Below, piece after piece: positions 17,247 through 25,747 of a stretch of DNA of 64,000 nucleotides. The DNA comes from Candidatus Pacearchaeota archaeon (GTDB lineage Archaea > Nanobdellota > Nanobdellia > Pacearchaeales > DTIR01). Position numbers and translations under genes: made by a program. The stretch spans positions 241,528 to 305,527 of the forward strand of contig JAGVXL010000001.1 of the NCBI GenBank assembly GCA_018303805.1. The letters are read 5' to 3'. The notes beneath the pieces are model-generated. The model was not told where the DNA came from and did not search any database. It was given only the letters and a program-made list of their open reading frames with translations. Within the stretch, counting starts at the first letter, position 1. Every line of letters starts with the position of its first letter.

Positions 17247-17831
17247 ATGACAAACATTAATTCGATATCTAAGAAAAAATATCTACTTTTTAGTGTTATT
17301 GGATCTCACGCAGGGGAATCTGAGCAAGAAATTTTTAATAGAAAAAAAAGAGAAATTCTTAATGCTGATAAATCGTTTTGGTTAATTAAATCATTTAAAT
17401 CTAAAACTGAAGATATCCAGAATTTCTGTAGATTGGCTTCTGAAGAGGGTGAAGATATTTTTTGTATTTTTCTTGAAGCTTCTCAAAAAGGTGGTGCACA
17501 ACCTACAAAAACAAATTCAGTTGCTTATCAATTTTCATCAAATAATATTCATTGGTCAGATATTCCGAAAGGGATTAGAGTAACTGGAAAAATTGATAAA
17601 AAAACTACTGCTTTAGTTTTAGAGAGTTTAGAAATCAATAATGAAAAGAAAGTTGAAATGGATTTATGGAATTATTCAAATTTTTTAAATGATTTAGAAC
17701 CCATAAAATTCATGCAAGGAGCATCAACAATATGTGCAATAGAAAAACACAATAAAGGGATGAAATCAAGATATCGAAAAATTATTGCATTTGGAAAATT
17801 AACTAAGCCATTTGCAGTTTGGTTGAAATAA
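17247..17831 (+). CDS. Hypothetical protein in AT-rich island
   Basis: Not recognised. A 194-residue soluble protein that begins with a beta strand (KYLLFSVIG). Base use is far more A/T-rich than in the genes on its left, with common TTT, AAA and ATT codons, which fits horizontal transfer. It is followed at once by a GC-rich nested inverted repeat, an arrangement reminiscent of a mobile gene cassette. TATTTAAATG overlaps its start region. Confidence 0.6.
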   Translation: MTNINSISKKKYLLFSVIGSHAGESEQEIFNRKKREILNADKSFWLIKSFKSKTEDIQNFCRLASEEGEDIFCIFLEASQKGGAQPTKTNSVAYQFSSNNIHWSDIPKGIRVTGKIDKKTTALVLESLEINNEKKVEMDLWNYSNFLNDLEPIKFMQGASTICAIEKHNKGMKSRYRKIIAFGKLTKPFAVWLK

Positions 17832-17845
17832 GCCCAGATTTACTC

Positions 17846-18014
17846 AAGCCACGCTGCGCTCTCCCTACGCTTCGCTTCGGTCGGGTCACTTAACAAGGGA
17901 TATACGGTTCAGCCCTCGGCACGGGCTTCACCCAAATTTTGCTCCGTTTCACTCCGCAAAACTTCTGTTAATCGCATTTATATCCCCAATTTCTGGTAAA
18001 TTTTGTCGTGGCTT
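17846..18014. repeat. Large nested inverted repeat, recombination-site-like
   Basis: Outer arms AAGCCACG (17846-17853) and CGTGGCTT (18007-18014) pair perfectly. Inner arms GGGATATA (17897-17904) and TATATCCC (17979-17986) also pair perfectly. Inside are two hairpins, AGCCC/GGGCT (17911-17927) and TTTTGC/GCAAAA (17937-17961). The segment is much more GC-rich than its flanks. The size and fold recall integron attC sites, but the paired R boxes are not clear. It also could be a structured RNA. Confidence 0.5.
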
Positions 18015-18020
18015 CAGAAA

Positions 18021-18311
18021 TTAATAATTTCTGATAGTGCTCAAGAATTGAAGATTCTTGACATGGTCAAAATCATCAAGGAAAATCAGGTCATTTGGCT
18101 TATCATATTTAAAAACAAGAACAAAATGCCCAACATGAACCCTTTTGTACTCTTTCAAATCGTAATGTAGATTCTTATAATGCTCTATGTCTAAGATGTT
18201 TAAAATTTCATTCATTTTATTTAGGAGATTTTCATAAAGCTGTTTGTCTTTCTTTTGCAGCTTGGCAAGAACTCTATCAAAATTTTTACTTGTTTTATAC
18301 TTTCGGGGCAT
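18021..18311 (-). CDS. RelE/ParE-family toxin
   Basis: A 96-residue basic protein with the RelE fold pattern: an N-terminal helical pair (NFDRVLAKLQKKDKQLYENLLNK), then YKRVHVGHFVLVFKY and LIFLDDFDHVKN strands. Such toxins cut mRNA on the ribosome. It is immediately downstream of the antitoxin gene with 1 base between them. The exact catalytic residues are not certain in this divergent copy. Confidence 0.78.
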   Translation of the reverse strand: MPRKYKTSKNFDRVLAKLQKKDKQLYENLLNKMNEILNILDIEHYKNLHYDLKEYKRVHVGHFVLVFKYDKPNDLIFLDDFDHVKNLQFLSTIRNY

Positions 18312-18312
18312 T

Positions 18313-18504
18313 TTACCCTTTTTCTATTTTCCTTCTTAATTGTTCAATAGAAGTAAAAGTTTCGCCATATCCCTCTTTTTCTATTCTTTTCAATTTTTCC
18401 AGATACTCTGGCCTTAATTCCGGCTCTAAAATGCTTGCTCCGCAGTCAATAACTATCTTTGCTATTGCCTCGCTTTTCGTTTTCAAGTTGTATCTGGCTT
18501 TCAC
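18313..18504 (-). CDS. Antitoxin partner of RelE (DUF2683-like), start uncertain
   Basis: Sixty-three residues from GTG at 18504. The sequence LKTKSEAIAKIV is the helix of a ribbon-helix-helix-like archaeal antitoxin, and the C-terminal half would wrap the toxin. The frame stays open for 13 further codons upstream (reading IEIPDEANHILNI, which resembles the family N-terminus) to a TAG, with no ATG. Either a non-ATG start is used or the 5' end is damaged. Pair function is inferred from context. Confidence 0.6.
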   Translation of the reverse strand: MKARYNLKTKSEAIAKIVIDCGASILEPELRPEYLEKLKRIEKEGYGETFTSIEQLRRKIEKG

Positions 18505-18562
18505 TATGTTCAGGATGTGGTTTGCTTCATCTGGAATTTCAATCTATAAACCTTTCGGTTTT

Positions 18563-19240
18563 TTATTTAAGAATTCTTTTGAAAAAAAGATTTTCTTTTT
18601 CACCACTACTTATCTTTTCTAAAATATAATCTGTTAACAATTCTTTCAATCTATCTTCGCAATTTCTGACTATTTTTGCTGCTGAGGAAATGCCCGACAC
18701 AATAAAAATCATTGAAAGATGAGAGCTAATAATTGTTGTAGTTTGTTTGATTACATCTCTTTCTTTATCATCTTTTTTTACAAATAAAACATGTTTCTCT
18801 ATATTTTCCAAAATGTTTATGATATCTTTCTTGAATTTTTCAATAGAGATAATATCGTCTATTAATATCCCAATATACCTGTTTAAAATCCCATTTTCTA
18901 CAAATTGAGCAATATGCAATCCCTTTACTTTATATTTATTAAAAATCTTATTTCGTAAATTCATTTTTCTTTCTTCTTCTTTTTCCTTCTCTAAACTTCT
19001 TAATGTTAAACCCATTTTCAATAAAAAAAGCATTTCACTATCTTCAATATACTCTTTATAAAAAGATAATTCACCAGACCTATATTGTTCTTTGACTATC
19101 TTAATTGTTTTTTCATCTTGAATAAAAGCGAGTTTCCTATCTTTAAATTTAGAAGCCAGCTTTTTAACAAATTCTTCTCCCCATTTAAGAAACCCTTCTG
19201 TTGCTCCCTTTGAAGCACTTTCTATAGGATCATAGGACAT
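18563..19240 (-). CDS. Hypothetical helical protein, second gene of an AT-rich pair
   Basis: Not recognised. About 225 mostly helical, charged residues from ATG at 19240, with a possible membrane-facing or hydrophobic helix near the end (HLSMIFIVSGISSAAKIV). The ATG overlaps the stop of the previous gene by 11 bases, so translation is coupled. Position between a toxin-antitoxin pair and the S-layer gene, and high A+T content, suggest a mobile or defence cargo pair, but no defence domain is visible. Confidence 0.5.
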   Translation of the reverse strand: MSYDPIESASKGATEGFLKWGEEFVKKLASKFKDRKLAFIQDEKTIKIVKEQYRSGELSFYKEYIEDSEMLFLLKMGLTLRSLEKEKEEERKMNLRNKIFNKYKVKGLHIAQFVENGILNRYIGILIDDIISIEKFKKDIINILENIEKHVLFVKKDDKERDVIKQTTTIISSHLSMIFIVSGISSAAKIVRNCEDRLKELLTDYILEKISSGEKENLFFKRILK

Positions 19241-19472
19241 CTCCAAACTCCTCCAGATATTTAGAGACACTTAACTCATTATCGTCAAGGATTATTTCGC
19301 TACCGGGAAAAATAACCATATTCTCCATTTTAACAGGTATTTCTAAATATCTATCTAAAACTTTATTTCCTTTAGAATCCAATACAAATTCCCCGTCAGA
19401 ATTATACCCTAATTCTTTTAACAGTAGAATTTTAGATTCAGGAGAAACTTGTTTTAATGAGACTAATTCCAT
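19230..19472 (-). CDS. Small hypothetical protein, first gene of an AT-rich pair
   Basis: Not recognised. An 80-residue acidic protein (PESKILLLKELGYN, then NMVIFPGSEIILDDNELSVSKYL) whose short strands could form a small beta domain. It overlaps the following gene, so both products probably work together. TATTTAAATATT near 19507-19518 is a plausible promoter. Confidence 0.5.
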   Translation of the reverse strand: MELVSLKQVSPESKILLLKELGYNSDGEFVLDSKGNKVLDRYLEIPVKMENMVIFPGSEIILDDNELSVSKYLEEFGDVL

Positions 19473-19582
19473 TTTATTTTTCCTCTTTTATACAAAATAA
19501 TGTAGAGTATTTAAATATTTATCTTTTATGCACAGTTTATAGTTTATGTTTTTTATGCCTGTCCAAAGATTCAAAATTCATG

Positions 19583-19598
19583 CTTGCCAGCAAGCAAT
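19583..19598 (-). terminator. Possible terminator of the S-layer gene
   Basis: On the minus strand a long T-rich run follows the S-layer stop (19600-19640) and then the perfect inverted repeat TGCTTGC-TG-GCAAGCA. A T-run is the usual archaeal termination signal; the hairpin may only protect the 3' end. Confidence 0.4.
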
Positions 19599-19642
19599 AA
19601 AAAAATAAAAGAAAAAGAAAAAAATAAATAAAACAAAGCTAA

Positions 19643-22288
19643 TTACACAACGTCTGCGTATGTAGCAGTTTGCTTCTTCAGTGCTGTTCCAACAGTTGTT
19701 GCAGGCTTGTTTGCTGTCACGTAAGTTACAGCCTTTCTTGTGTCTGCTCCCTCATAACCAGCGACAAGCATTGCAACCTTTCCAGTTGCGTAAGGCGAGT
19801 CCAAAACCTTTATGAGGAATTGGTCTGCGCTAATGCCTGACTTGTTTGTGAAGTCTGCTCCACAGATAGGCATGTCACTTCCGAGCAACTTTGCGGCAAC
19901 AGTATTGATACAGCTTCCGCCAACAACAATCAGGTTCTTTGAGCTGACAGTGTCAATCTCAGAGTCCATCACTGCCACTGAACCAAGTTCAGCAACAGCG
20001 CTTCCTGTTGTTGAAGCTGAAACTTCTGCACTTGTTGTAGCAATAACAACATCCGCAAGCATCTGCTCATCAGGATATTTTATTGTAACTCTATCGTTGT
20101 CTGTTGAGTCATACTCGTTGAAAGTTCCATATCTTGTAACCTGCCTTCTCAAGTTTGAATCGCTTGTCAAACTTGTAAGAGGTGAAGCAATGTTTGTTAC
20201 TAGAGGTGTAGAAACGCTAATCTCTACTGGTGATGTACTTCCAGATTTGTCAACATTTACACAAATGGCATCTCCATTGTCAGCATTGCCTGTTTCTGAA
20301 GTCTTCTTTTCCTCAATGAAAAGAATTGCTGCTCCGTTCTCTGTTGTTGAGTTGAACAAACAATCTGTTCCTGCTACTAAGGCACTGCCATCATTCTGAT
20401 TTATGTCAATACCAATAATGGTATTGTTTGTACTGCCTCTGAAATCTATGGTATAGTTAACATTGCCGAACTTCTTGCTTCCATACCCGCTAGCAGCATT
20501 GCTGTTGTTGATGATAGATAATCCTGTCTCATAGTCAGCAAGTGTCTGTATACCTGGCAGTGAATAAGTGCCGGAATTTGATAGCGTGACAGGCTTTAAG
20601 ATTGCAATCCAGCCACCTTTCGCAAGCTTTATTCTTGGATAGATGGTATTCTGCGTACCTGTTCCATTAGTTCCATAAGTGGCACCTGCACCCCATGTGA
20701 TAGACGCATTTGAAGTGCTGCCGTTGTATACCTTGAACTTGTATTGATTGCCATCAATGTTTGTTGTTGCCTGACCTGATGTACCAACAGTTAATCCTCC
20801 CTCAAAGAGGTTTTTGCCTGTTATAACATCCTCAAATTGAACCTTTGAGGTAGTATCAAGGTCTCCTGTAGGCACCTCAGTAAGCTTTATGATTCTACCA
20901 TAGTCGCCTACATTAATCACCGCATATTCGTTTATTAATACAGCATCGCTCTCAACAACATGTACGGTTTTGTTTGCTGAATCCGTAAGCAATGTTCTTA
21001 TTCCTGTATCTGCATCATCGTCATCATGCCCGAAGTAGATTGTTTTTTCTCCTGCTTCGCCAGCAAGAGCACTTGTAAAGGTTACCTTTGCATTCCTGCT
21101 ATTGTCTGTGTCAATCTTTACCTTATCTCTTGTTACAGCATCCAAATCTGGAGTTACAGAAACAAACTGTGTCTTGATCCCACCAAAAACAGGATCAACA
21201 AAACTTTCTCCTGCTTTGATGTAATCCTTTGTGGATGTTGTCATAGACACATTCACCTTGACTGCTGACACCAACGAATCAGATGTTGGGTCAATATCAA
21301 CCTCTGTGCCATAGATAGATGTTTCATCACTGCCTTGTTTCACTGCTGAACCATGCTGCAAGATAATCTTCTTGCTCCCTATGTTTAAGTCGGCATAGCT
21401 AACCTGTGCTTCTTTTGCAAGGTAATGGACTGTTTTTGCATAAACCTCCAAGCCGCCAACCTTAGATGAGCTGCCTTCTGCGATTCTTCTTACTGTGCTT
21501 CCATCAATAGATACAGACACATAGTTCACAGAACTGATTAGCTCAATACTCGATACCTGAACAGAATAGGTTTTGCCGCCTATCTCAATTGAAGCAGTTT
21601 CGCCTTCTTTCAAGGTTTTCTCTGTTCCTGCACCAAACAATACAAGCTTGTCTGTTCCTGATGTTGTAGAGCCAGAGCCAATTGTGTAATCCTGACCCAT
21701 TATCTTTATGCTGTTGCCTTGCACATCAGTATGTGTAATGTTCAAGTTCTTGTTGAAGGTAGTCACATATTGGTACAGATAATTTTCAGCAGCTGTTCCA
21801 ACCTCTACAAGCAATGCAGGGTCATTCAAATCGCCTCCTGAAGTGCTGTAGTTAATTGCTCTACTGCCGAGTGTCAAGGTCTGGGTGTAGCTGTATTCTG
21901 TTCCTGCATCATCAAGAATTTTACCATTTCCAAGCAAAGTTGGTAACTCTGATTTTGTCAAAGAGGTTCTTGCATCATTCAACTTGCTGTTAAGATAAAT
22001 CTTTTGGCTTGTTGTTGCAAGATTTGCTGACTCCTCCGTTGAGCTTGTGCTTGCTGAGCCGCCTGTTGCTGTCTGTTTTGCAAGCTCTGCCTGCAAGTTT
22101 GAAGCAATGTCAACAGCTGCAATATTGTCTATTGTGGCTGCACTTGCCCCTATGACTATCGCAACATCAGCTGCCCCGCTCTTGATAAAAGGTGAAGGGT
22201 ATGCTGCGGCACTTGCTACAGCTATGCTTGAACCAATCATTACTGCGCTAGCTAACACTGAAGTAATTTTTCTAAAGTTAAATTTCAT
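19643..22288 (-). CDS. S-layer protein
   Basis: An 881-residue secreted protein. The signal peptide (about residues 8-28) ends at ASAAAYPSPF, followed by ADVAIVIGASAATIDNIAAVDIA, a pattern shared with methanogen S-layer proteins. The body is beta-rich, Ser/Thr/Asn-rich and poor in Cys. The C-terminal domain has VVGGSCINTVAAKLLG and KVAMLVAGYEGADTRKA, also typical of this family. No membrane anchor is seen, so it probably self-assembles. AAAGGAGGT lies about 16 bases before the ATG, an unusually strong but distant ribosome-binding site, as expected of a highly expressed gene. Confidence 0.88.
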   Translation of the reverse strand: MKFNFRKITSVLASAVMIGSSIAVASAAAYPSPFIKSGAADVAIVIGASAATIDNIAAVDIASNLQAELAKQTATGGSASTSSTEESANLATTSQKIYLNSKLNDARTSLTKSELPTLLGNGKILDDAGTEYSYTQTLTLGSRAINYSTSGGDLNDPALLVEVGTAAENYLYQYVTTFNKNLNITHTDVQGNSIKIMGQDYTIGSGSTTSGTDKLVLFGAGTEKTLKEGETASIEIGGKTYSVQVSSIELISSVNYVSVSIDGSTVRRIAEGSSSKVGGLEVYAKTVHYLAKEAQVSYADLNIGSKKIILQHGSAVKQGSDETSIYGTEVDIDPTSDSLVSAVKVNVSMTTSTKDYIKAGESFVDPVFGGIKTQFVSVTPDLDAVTRDKVKIDTDNSRNAKVTFTSALAGEAGEKTIYFGHDDDDADTGIRTLLTDSANKTVHVVESDAVLINEYAVINVGDYGRIIKLTEVPTGDLDTTSKVQFEDVITGKNLFEGGLTVGTSGQATTNIDGNQYKFKVYNGSTSNASITWGAGATYGTNGTGTQNTIYPRIKLAKGGWIAILKPVTLSNSGTYSLPGIQTLADYETGLSIINNSNAASGYGSKKFGNVNYTIDFRGSTNNTIIGIDINQNDGSALVAGTDCLFNSTTENGAAILFIEEKKTSETGNADNGDAICVNVDKSGSTSPVEISVSTPLVTNIASPLTSLTSDSNLRRQVTRYGTFNEYDSTDNDRVTIKYPDEQMLADVVIATTSAEVSASTTGSAVAELGSVAVMDSEIDTVSSKNLIVVGGSCINTVAAKLLGSDMPICGADFTNKSGISADQFLIKVLDSPYATGKVAMLVAGYEGADTRKAVTYVTANKPATTVGTALKKQTATYADVV

Positions 22289-22712
22289 TTTGTTTTCACT
22301 TAACCTCCTTTCAACTGTATAATAATTCGGCCTTTGATACCATGCCTGGCATTAATAGGGTAATTGCCAAGCCAGATATCTTAGATAGTAATCTTCGTAG
22401 CCCCTATTTAAGAATCACTGTTACTGGCCAGTCTATGTTAAGCACTAATTTCCAGGCGTTTAAAAAGCTTTCGCTGGCTCTCCAGGATTCCAAGCTAGAG
22501 ATAGAAGGGAAAAGCCGGATTTTCCGGCTTTTCTTTATAAATATGACGTCGTTACCGGGTTATAGTTACAACTTAGGAGAGCTAAGGAAGGGTTATTGCA
22601 TCGGCTCATAATATTAGGTAAAAAATACCCTAGATATTACTTACCATAGAAGGGATTACTAAACATATAAGTAAAACATAATATTTAAATAGCTCTATTG
22701 CTTAAAAAGGAT
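22289..22712. promoter_or_regulatory. Divergent control region of the S-layer gene and a regulator
   Basis: A 424-base region without a convincing gene. It holds the S-layer leader, a perfect hairpin AAAAGCCGGA/TCCGGCTTTT at 22510-22532, a TATA-like ATTTATAAA on the minus strand at 22534-22542, and a symmetric TATTTAAATA near 22681-22690 that can serve either strand. The S-layer mRNA leader would be over 200 bases by either start. The hairpin plus TTTTCTTT could also end a plus-strand RNA. Confidence 0.5.
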
Positions 22713-23081
22713 ATGGCAAAAGAGGAAAAAACAGGGCATTTTGAAATCAAGTTAAGGCATGGGGCTTTCTCCACTTTTTTCAGGCGCTTTAAAGTTGAAG
22801 GCAGAAGGTATGCTGGCTTGGATTTCTCTGATATCTCTGCATTAAGGCAGCTTTTAAGCAATGAAAAAGCAAGGATACTCTGGACACTGCAGAACAAAAA
22901 GCCAGGCTCGCTCTACGAACTTTCAAAAATGCTAGGAAGGGATTTTAAATCAGTAAGGCAGGATATAGAGCTTTTGAGGCAGTTTAATCTTGTGAGGTTT
23001 GTGCAGGAAACAAAGGGGAAGAGAAAAAAATTAAGGCCAGTGATAAATATAGAGAAGCTGGATATAACAATAAGCCTCTAA
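22713..23081 (+). CDS. Winged-helix transcriptional regulator
   Basis: A 122-residue basic protein from ATG at 22713 (a TTG 15 bases earlier is less likely). The segment KARILWTLQNKKPGSLYELSKMLGRDFKSVRQDIELLRQFNLV is split here only for description: helix 1, turn GSLYELSKML, recognition helix FKSVRQDIELL and a wing. This is the archaeal winged-helix type related to HVO_A0114. It is divergent from the S-layer gene and could regulate it (inference). The N-terminal 60 residues are not assigned. Confidence 0.7.
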   Translation: MAKEEKTGHFEIKLRHGAFSTFFRRFKVEGRRYAGLDFSDISALRQLLSNEKARILWTLQNKKPGSLYELSKMLGRDFKSVRQDIELLRQFNLVRFVQETKGKRKKLRPVINIEKLDITISL

Positions 23082-23085
23082 ATTC

Positions 23086-23616
23086 TTAATAGCAAAATTT
23101 AAGCACTATTTCTATGTCTCCTGCATCAAGGGGAACAAGCTCTTTTGCAGATAGGGTGTTTCCTGAACACTTTCCTTTGCTTAATGCAAGGATGTCTGCC
23201 TGCTGTTTCATGCCGAAAGTTGACTGCGTTGTTGAATAGCTGATATTTAAATGGTATGCACTAACTGGCCTGTCAATGCCCATATTGGGCATGGCTGCGT
23301 TAAGCATCTTCTCAGCTGTTTCCTTTAAACCCTGGCACGCTGGAATGCCGCTGCTGCACTGCATCCCCTCATAGCAGCTCTTAGCCAAATCTCTGAAAGT
23401 TTCATATGCTGGCTTGTAAACACTGCAGTCAGTTGTGTATTGCAGCATTGCACCAAGCAAATTTGAAACCTGCCTGCTTTCTATTGGTTCCTGCTTTTTT
23501 GTAAGCGACAAGCCAAGAAAAACAAGGGCAATAACCGCAATCAGCACAATAACAACAACAAAGCCTACTATCTCCTCCTGTGATTTTTTATTTTTCAAAC
23601 TTCCAACCTTGTTCAT
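23086..23616 (-). CDS. Pilin-like membrane protein, fourth of four
   Basis: A 176-residue protein with a short basic head (KNKKSQEE) and a hydrophobic helix directly after it (IVGFVVVIVLIAVIALVFLGLSL), as in class III-type archaeal pilin precursors. The outer domain has cysteines (DCSVYK, SCYEGMQCSSGIPAC) likely to form disulfides. It closes a tight run of four genes with 2-6 base gaps, all of this build. Probably minor pilins of one surface filament or a secretion pseudopilus. Confidence 0.6.
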   Translation of the reverse strand: MNKVGSLKNKKSQEEIVGFVVVIVLIAVIALVFLGLSLTKKQEPIESRQVSNLLGAMLQYTTDCSVYKPAYETFRDLAKSCYEGMQCSSGIPACQGLKETAEKMLNAAMPNMGIDRPVSAYHLNISYSTTQSTFGMKQQADILALSKGKCSGNTLSAKELVPLDAGDIEIVLKFCY

Positions 23617-23618
23617 TT

Positions 23619-24116
23619 TTATCTCCTCTCAAGCTTTACATTTTCAACTGAAACCAGCAGTTTCGCCAGGCTGCACTGCTGCCATGTATATCCTTCCTGC
23701 TGCAAAGTCCTGCACAAAGGCACAAAAGAGGCATAGCTCACTTCTGGCTTGCCCTTCTGGTAAATAGTAATGGTTTCTGATTTTGGATAAATCCTGACAA
23801 CCTGTATCCTTACTATGCCTTTCCACAAATCATTGTATGCAGACATATTTCTTAGGGCATACAGCTTGTCCTCATCTATGCAAGCCCCATGCAAGCAGGA
23901 GAATTCAGGCATTGCCATGAACTTGTCAAGCAGGCTTATGGCCTGCTCTTCCAGCCGGTTATTCTTGGCAGCATAAACCTGCCTTACCTGATAATTTGAA
24001 TAAAAGATAAACAGGATGGCAAATAATAATGCGAGAGCCAGCAGCATAAATGCAGTCTCCTGAATTTTCAGCTGGGCTTTTCTTGCCATATAGATTATTT
24101 TCTTATTATTGTCCAT
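23619..24116 (-). CDS. Pilin-like membrane protein, third of four
   Basis: A 165-residue protein with head ARKAQLKIQE and an N-terminal helix (TAFMLLALALLFAILFIFYS, about residues 18-38). The outer domain includes FSCLHGACIDEDKLYALRN and ends in a short beta-rich part. Two bases separate it from the following gene, so the four proteins should be made together. No assembly ATPase lies nearby. Confidence 0.6.
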   Translation of the reverse strand: MDNNKKIIYMARKAQLKIQETAFMLLALALLFAILFIFYSNYQVRQVYAAKNNRLEEQAISLLDKFMAMPEFSCLHGACIDEDKLYALRNMSAYNDLWKGIVRIQVVRIYPKSETITIYQKGKPEVSYASFVPLCRTLQQEGYTWQQCSLAKLLVSVENVKLERR

Positions 24117-24122
24117 TTTTAT

Positions 24123-25091
24123 CTAAAACACCCTGCAAACCAAGCCATTATTCTCATTTTCAGCTTGCTTGACAAAATCATTTATCATCTGTATATTCCC
24201 CCCTTTTGTGAGATAGGAAGCCTGCGTGCTTAAAACACTCATTTTTTCCCTGAGCTTGCCTGTGCCGCAGCCTCTCGCATCAAGCAGTTTGGATTTCTCT
24301 GCATAGAGCTTTGAAACCAAGCTTAACCTGCTCATCAATCTCTGGACATTGCACTTATACATCTCAGAATCAGAGAACACAGCAGCATACATAAGGGGCA
24401 GGCCAAGATAATAAACTATCTCAACCTTGCTGTCTGCCCTGTTCTCTACAATTCCATAATCATAAATATCTTCGCATAAACCAAAACACTGCCCATACAC
24501 ATTGATTTCACAGGCAGAATTCTGAAAGCATACTGTCCTGCTGCCTTTCCTGCATTCTCCTAACCTGTAAACAGCATGCATATTGCTCATGTTAAGCTCA
24601 TTCAGTTCAGAAAGCACCTTGTCAGGAGGATTGACAAAGCAGTAATCCTGCATGACAGCATAGGTTAAATCAGCAACCTTAAATGGCATCTCAAATGGCT
24701 TTGAAAATACATACAAAACCTTGCCCTCCTGAAATTTGGAAAAAACATACTTGTTGTAGATGTTCTGGGTTGCTCCATACTCCTGCCATTTTTTCCCGAA
24801 TGTGGAGAATGTTGCAATCTTCAGGTCCTCCCTGCCTATGCCAGAATAAACGCAGCTTAACTGCATTCTTGTCTGGACAGGCAGGTCTATCCTTGTAGCA
24901 ACAGCAGAGGCAATGCTGCTTTCAATAGGGTTAAGCAAAACAGACAGTTTTGCCGCCAGTTCAGTGTCATACTGGTATCTCTGAATATTCATATATCTTG
25001 AAACAGCAAACAAAGCCAAGAAGAGTATTACAGCCCCGACAATGATTGCAAACACAAACTGGAATGGGATTTGCGCCTTTTTTTCTGTCAT
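24123..25091 (-). CDS. Pilin-like membrane protein, second of four
   Basis: A 322-residue protein, the largest of the cluster. Head KKAQIPFQ and helix FVFAIIVGAVILFLALFAVSRY, then an outer domain with several cysteines (ECRKGSRTVCFQNSACEI, FGLCED). The KKAQ/KKSQ/KSGQ-type head shared by the set is the likely site of prepilin peptidase processing (inference from position). Confidence 0.6.
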   Translation of the reverse strand: MTEKKAQIPFQFVFAIIVGAVILFLALFAVSRYMNIQRYQYDTELAAKLSVLLNPIESSIASAVATRIDLPVQTRMQLSCVYSGIGREDLKIATFSTFGKKWQEYGATQNIYNKYVFSKFQEGKVLYVFSKPFEMPFKVADLTYAVMQDYCFVNPPDKVLSELNELNMSNMHAVYRLGECRKGSRTVCFQNSACEINVYGQCFGLCEDIYDYGIVENRADSKVEIVYYLGLPLMYAAVFSDSEMYKCNVQRLMSRLSLVSKLYAEKSKLLDARGCGTGKLREKMSVLSTQASYLTKGGNIQMINDFVKQAENENNGLVCRVF

Positions 25092-25093
25092 TT

Positions 25094-25663
25094 TTAATTT
25101 CCTATCCTTACAAGGGCATCGTTAAATCCCTTAACCAGCTTTATCCTGATTTTGCCTTTGACCTCTAGGAAGCATAATGGATTGGTTGCATTCTGGATAC
25201 GGATATGCTTTATATCGCTGGCAGCCATGCTGCATGCCTTCTGCCACGGATAAAGAAAGAAGTTTGCGTTCCTGTACTTGAAATAAGCTGCCAAATCATC
25301 ATAAATCTGCGAGGCAGTTTCCCTCTCCGCATCATTCAAGCCGGCAAGAATCTTGCCTATCTGGAGGTCAGCAAAACATGCATAGTCCAGCCCAGAGGGC
25401 AGTTCATGTTCAAAGAATGTTGATGCTTCCTGCGCCTGCCAGACCTCATCAATCTTATCCTGCAACTGCCTTGTAAACAAGCCGATATCTGCGCACCTCT
25501 TAACTTCCAAAAAATGCCTGATGACAAAAAAGGCAACAGCGAGAAAAACTGCGATTATAAACAGGGAAAAAATCATTTCAAGAGGAAGATGCATCTGCCC
25601 TGACTTTCCAAAATTAAACCTCTTTCTTGCCAAAATTGCCATGTTCCCTCTTTTGTATCCCAT
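25094..25663 (-). CDS. Pilin-like membrane protein, first of four
   Basis: A 189-residue protein starting the cluster. The basic head ends in GKSGQMH, followed by the helix MIFSLFIIAVFLAVAFFVIRHF. The rest is an outer domain with scattered Cys. ATG at 25663 is used; an internal ATG lies at 25642. It is divergent from purF, with the two promoters in an 85-base gap. Confidence 0.6.
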   Translation of the reverse strand: MGYKRGNMAILARKRFNFGKSGQMHLPLEMIFSLFIIAVFLAVAFFVIRHFLEVKRCADIGLFTRQLQDKIDEVWQAQEASTFFEHELPSGLDYACFADLQIGKILAGLNDAERETASQIYDDLAAYFKYRNANFFLYPWQKACSMAASDIKHIRIQNATNPLCFLEVKGKIRIKLVKGFNDALVRIGN

Positions 25664-25747
25664 ATAAAATAAACCACTATCTAAAAATCTTTTGGTTTAT
25701 TAAAAGGTATTTAAACTTTGCTTGTTCATAACCCTATGATTATTAAA

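Noticed and set aside
22342-22611. An 89-codon plus-strand ORF in the S-layer leader
   Set aside because: It spans the hairpin and the minus-strand leader, has no ribosome-binding site or spaced TATA box and an uncharacteristic composition.
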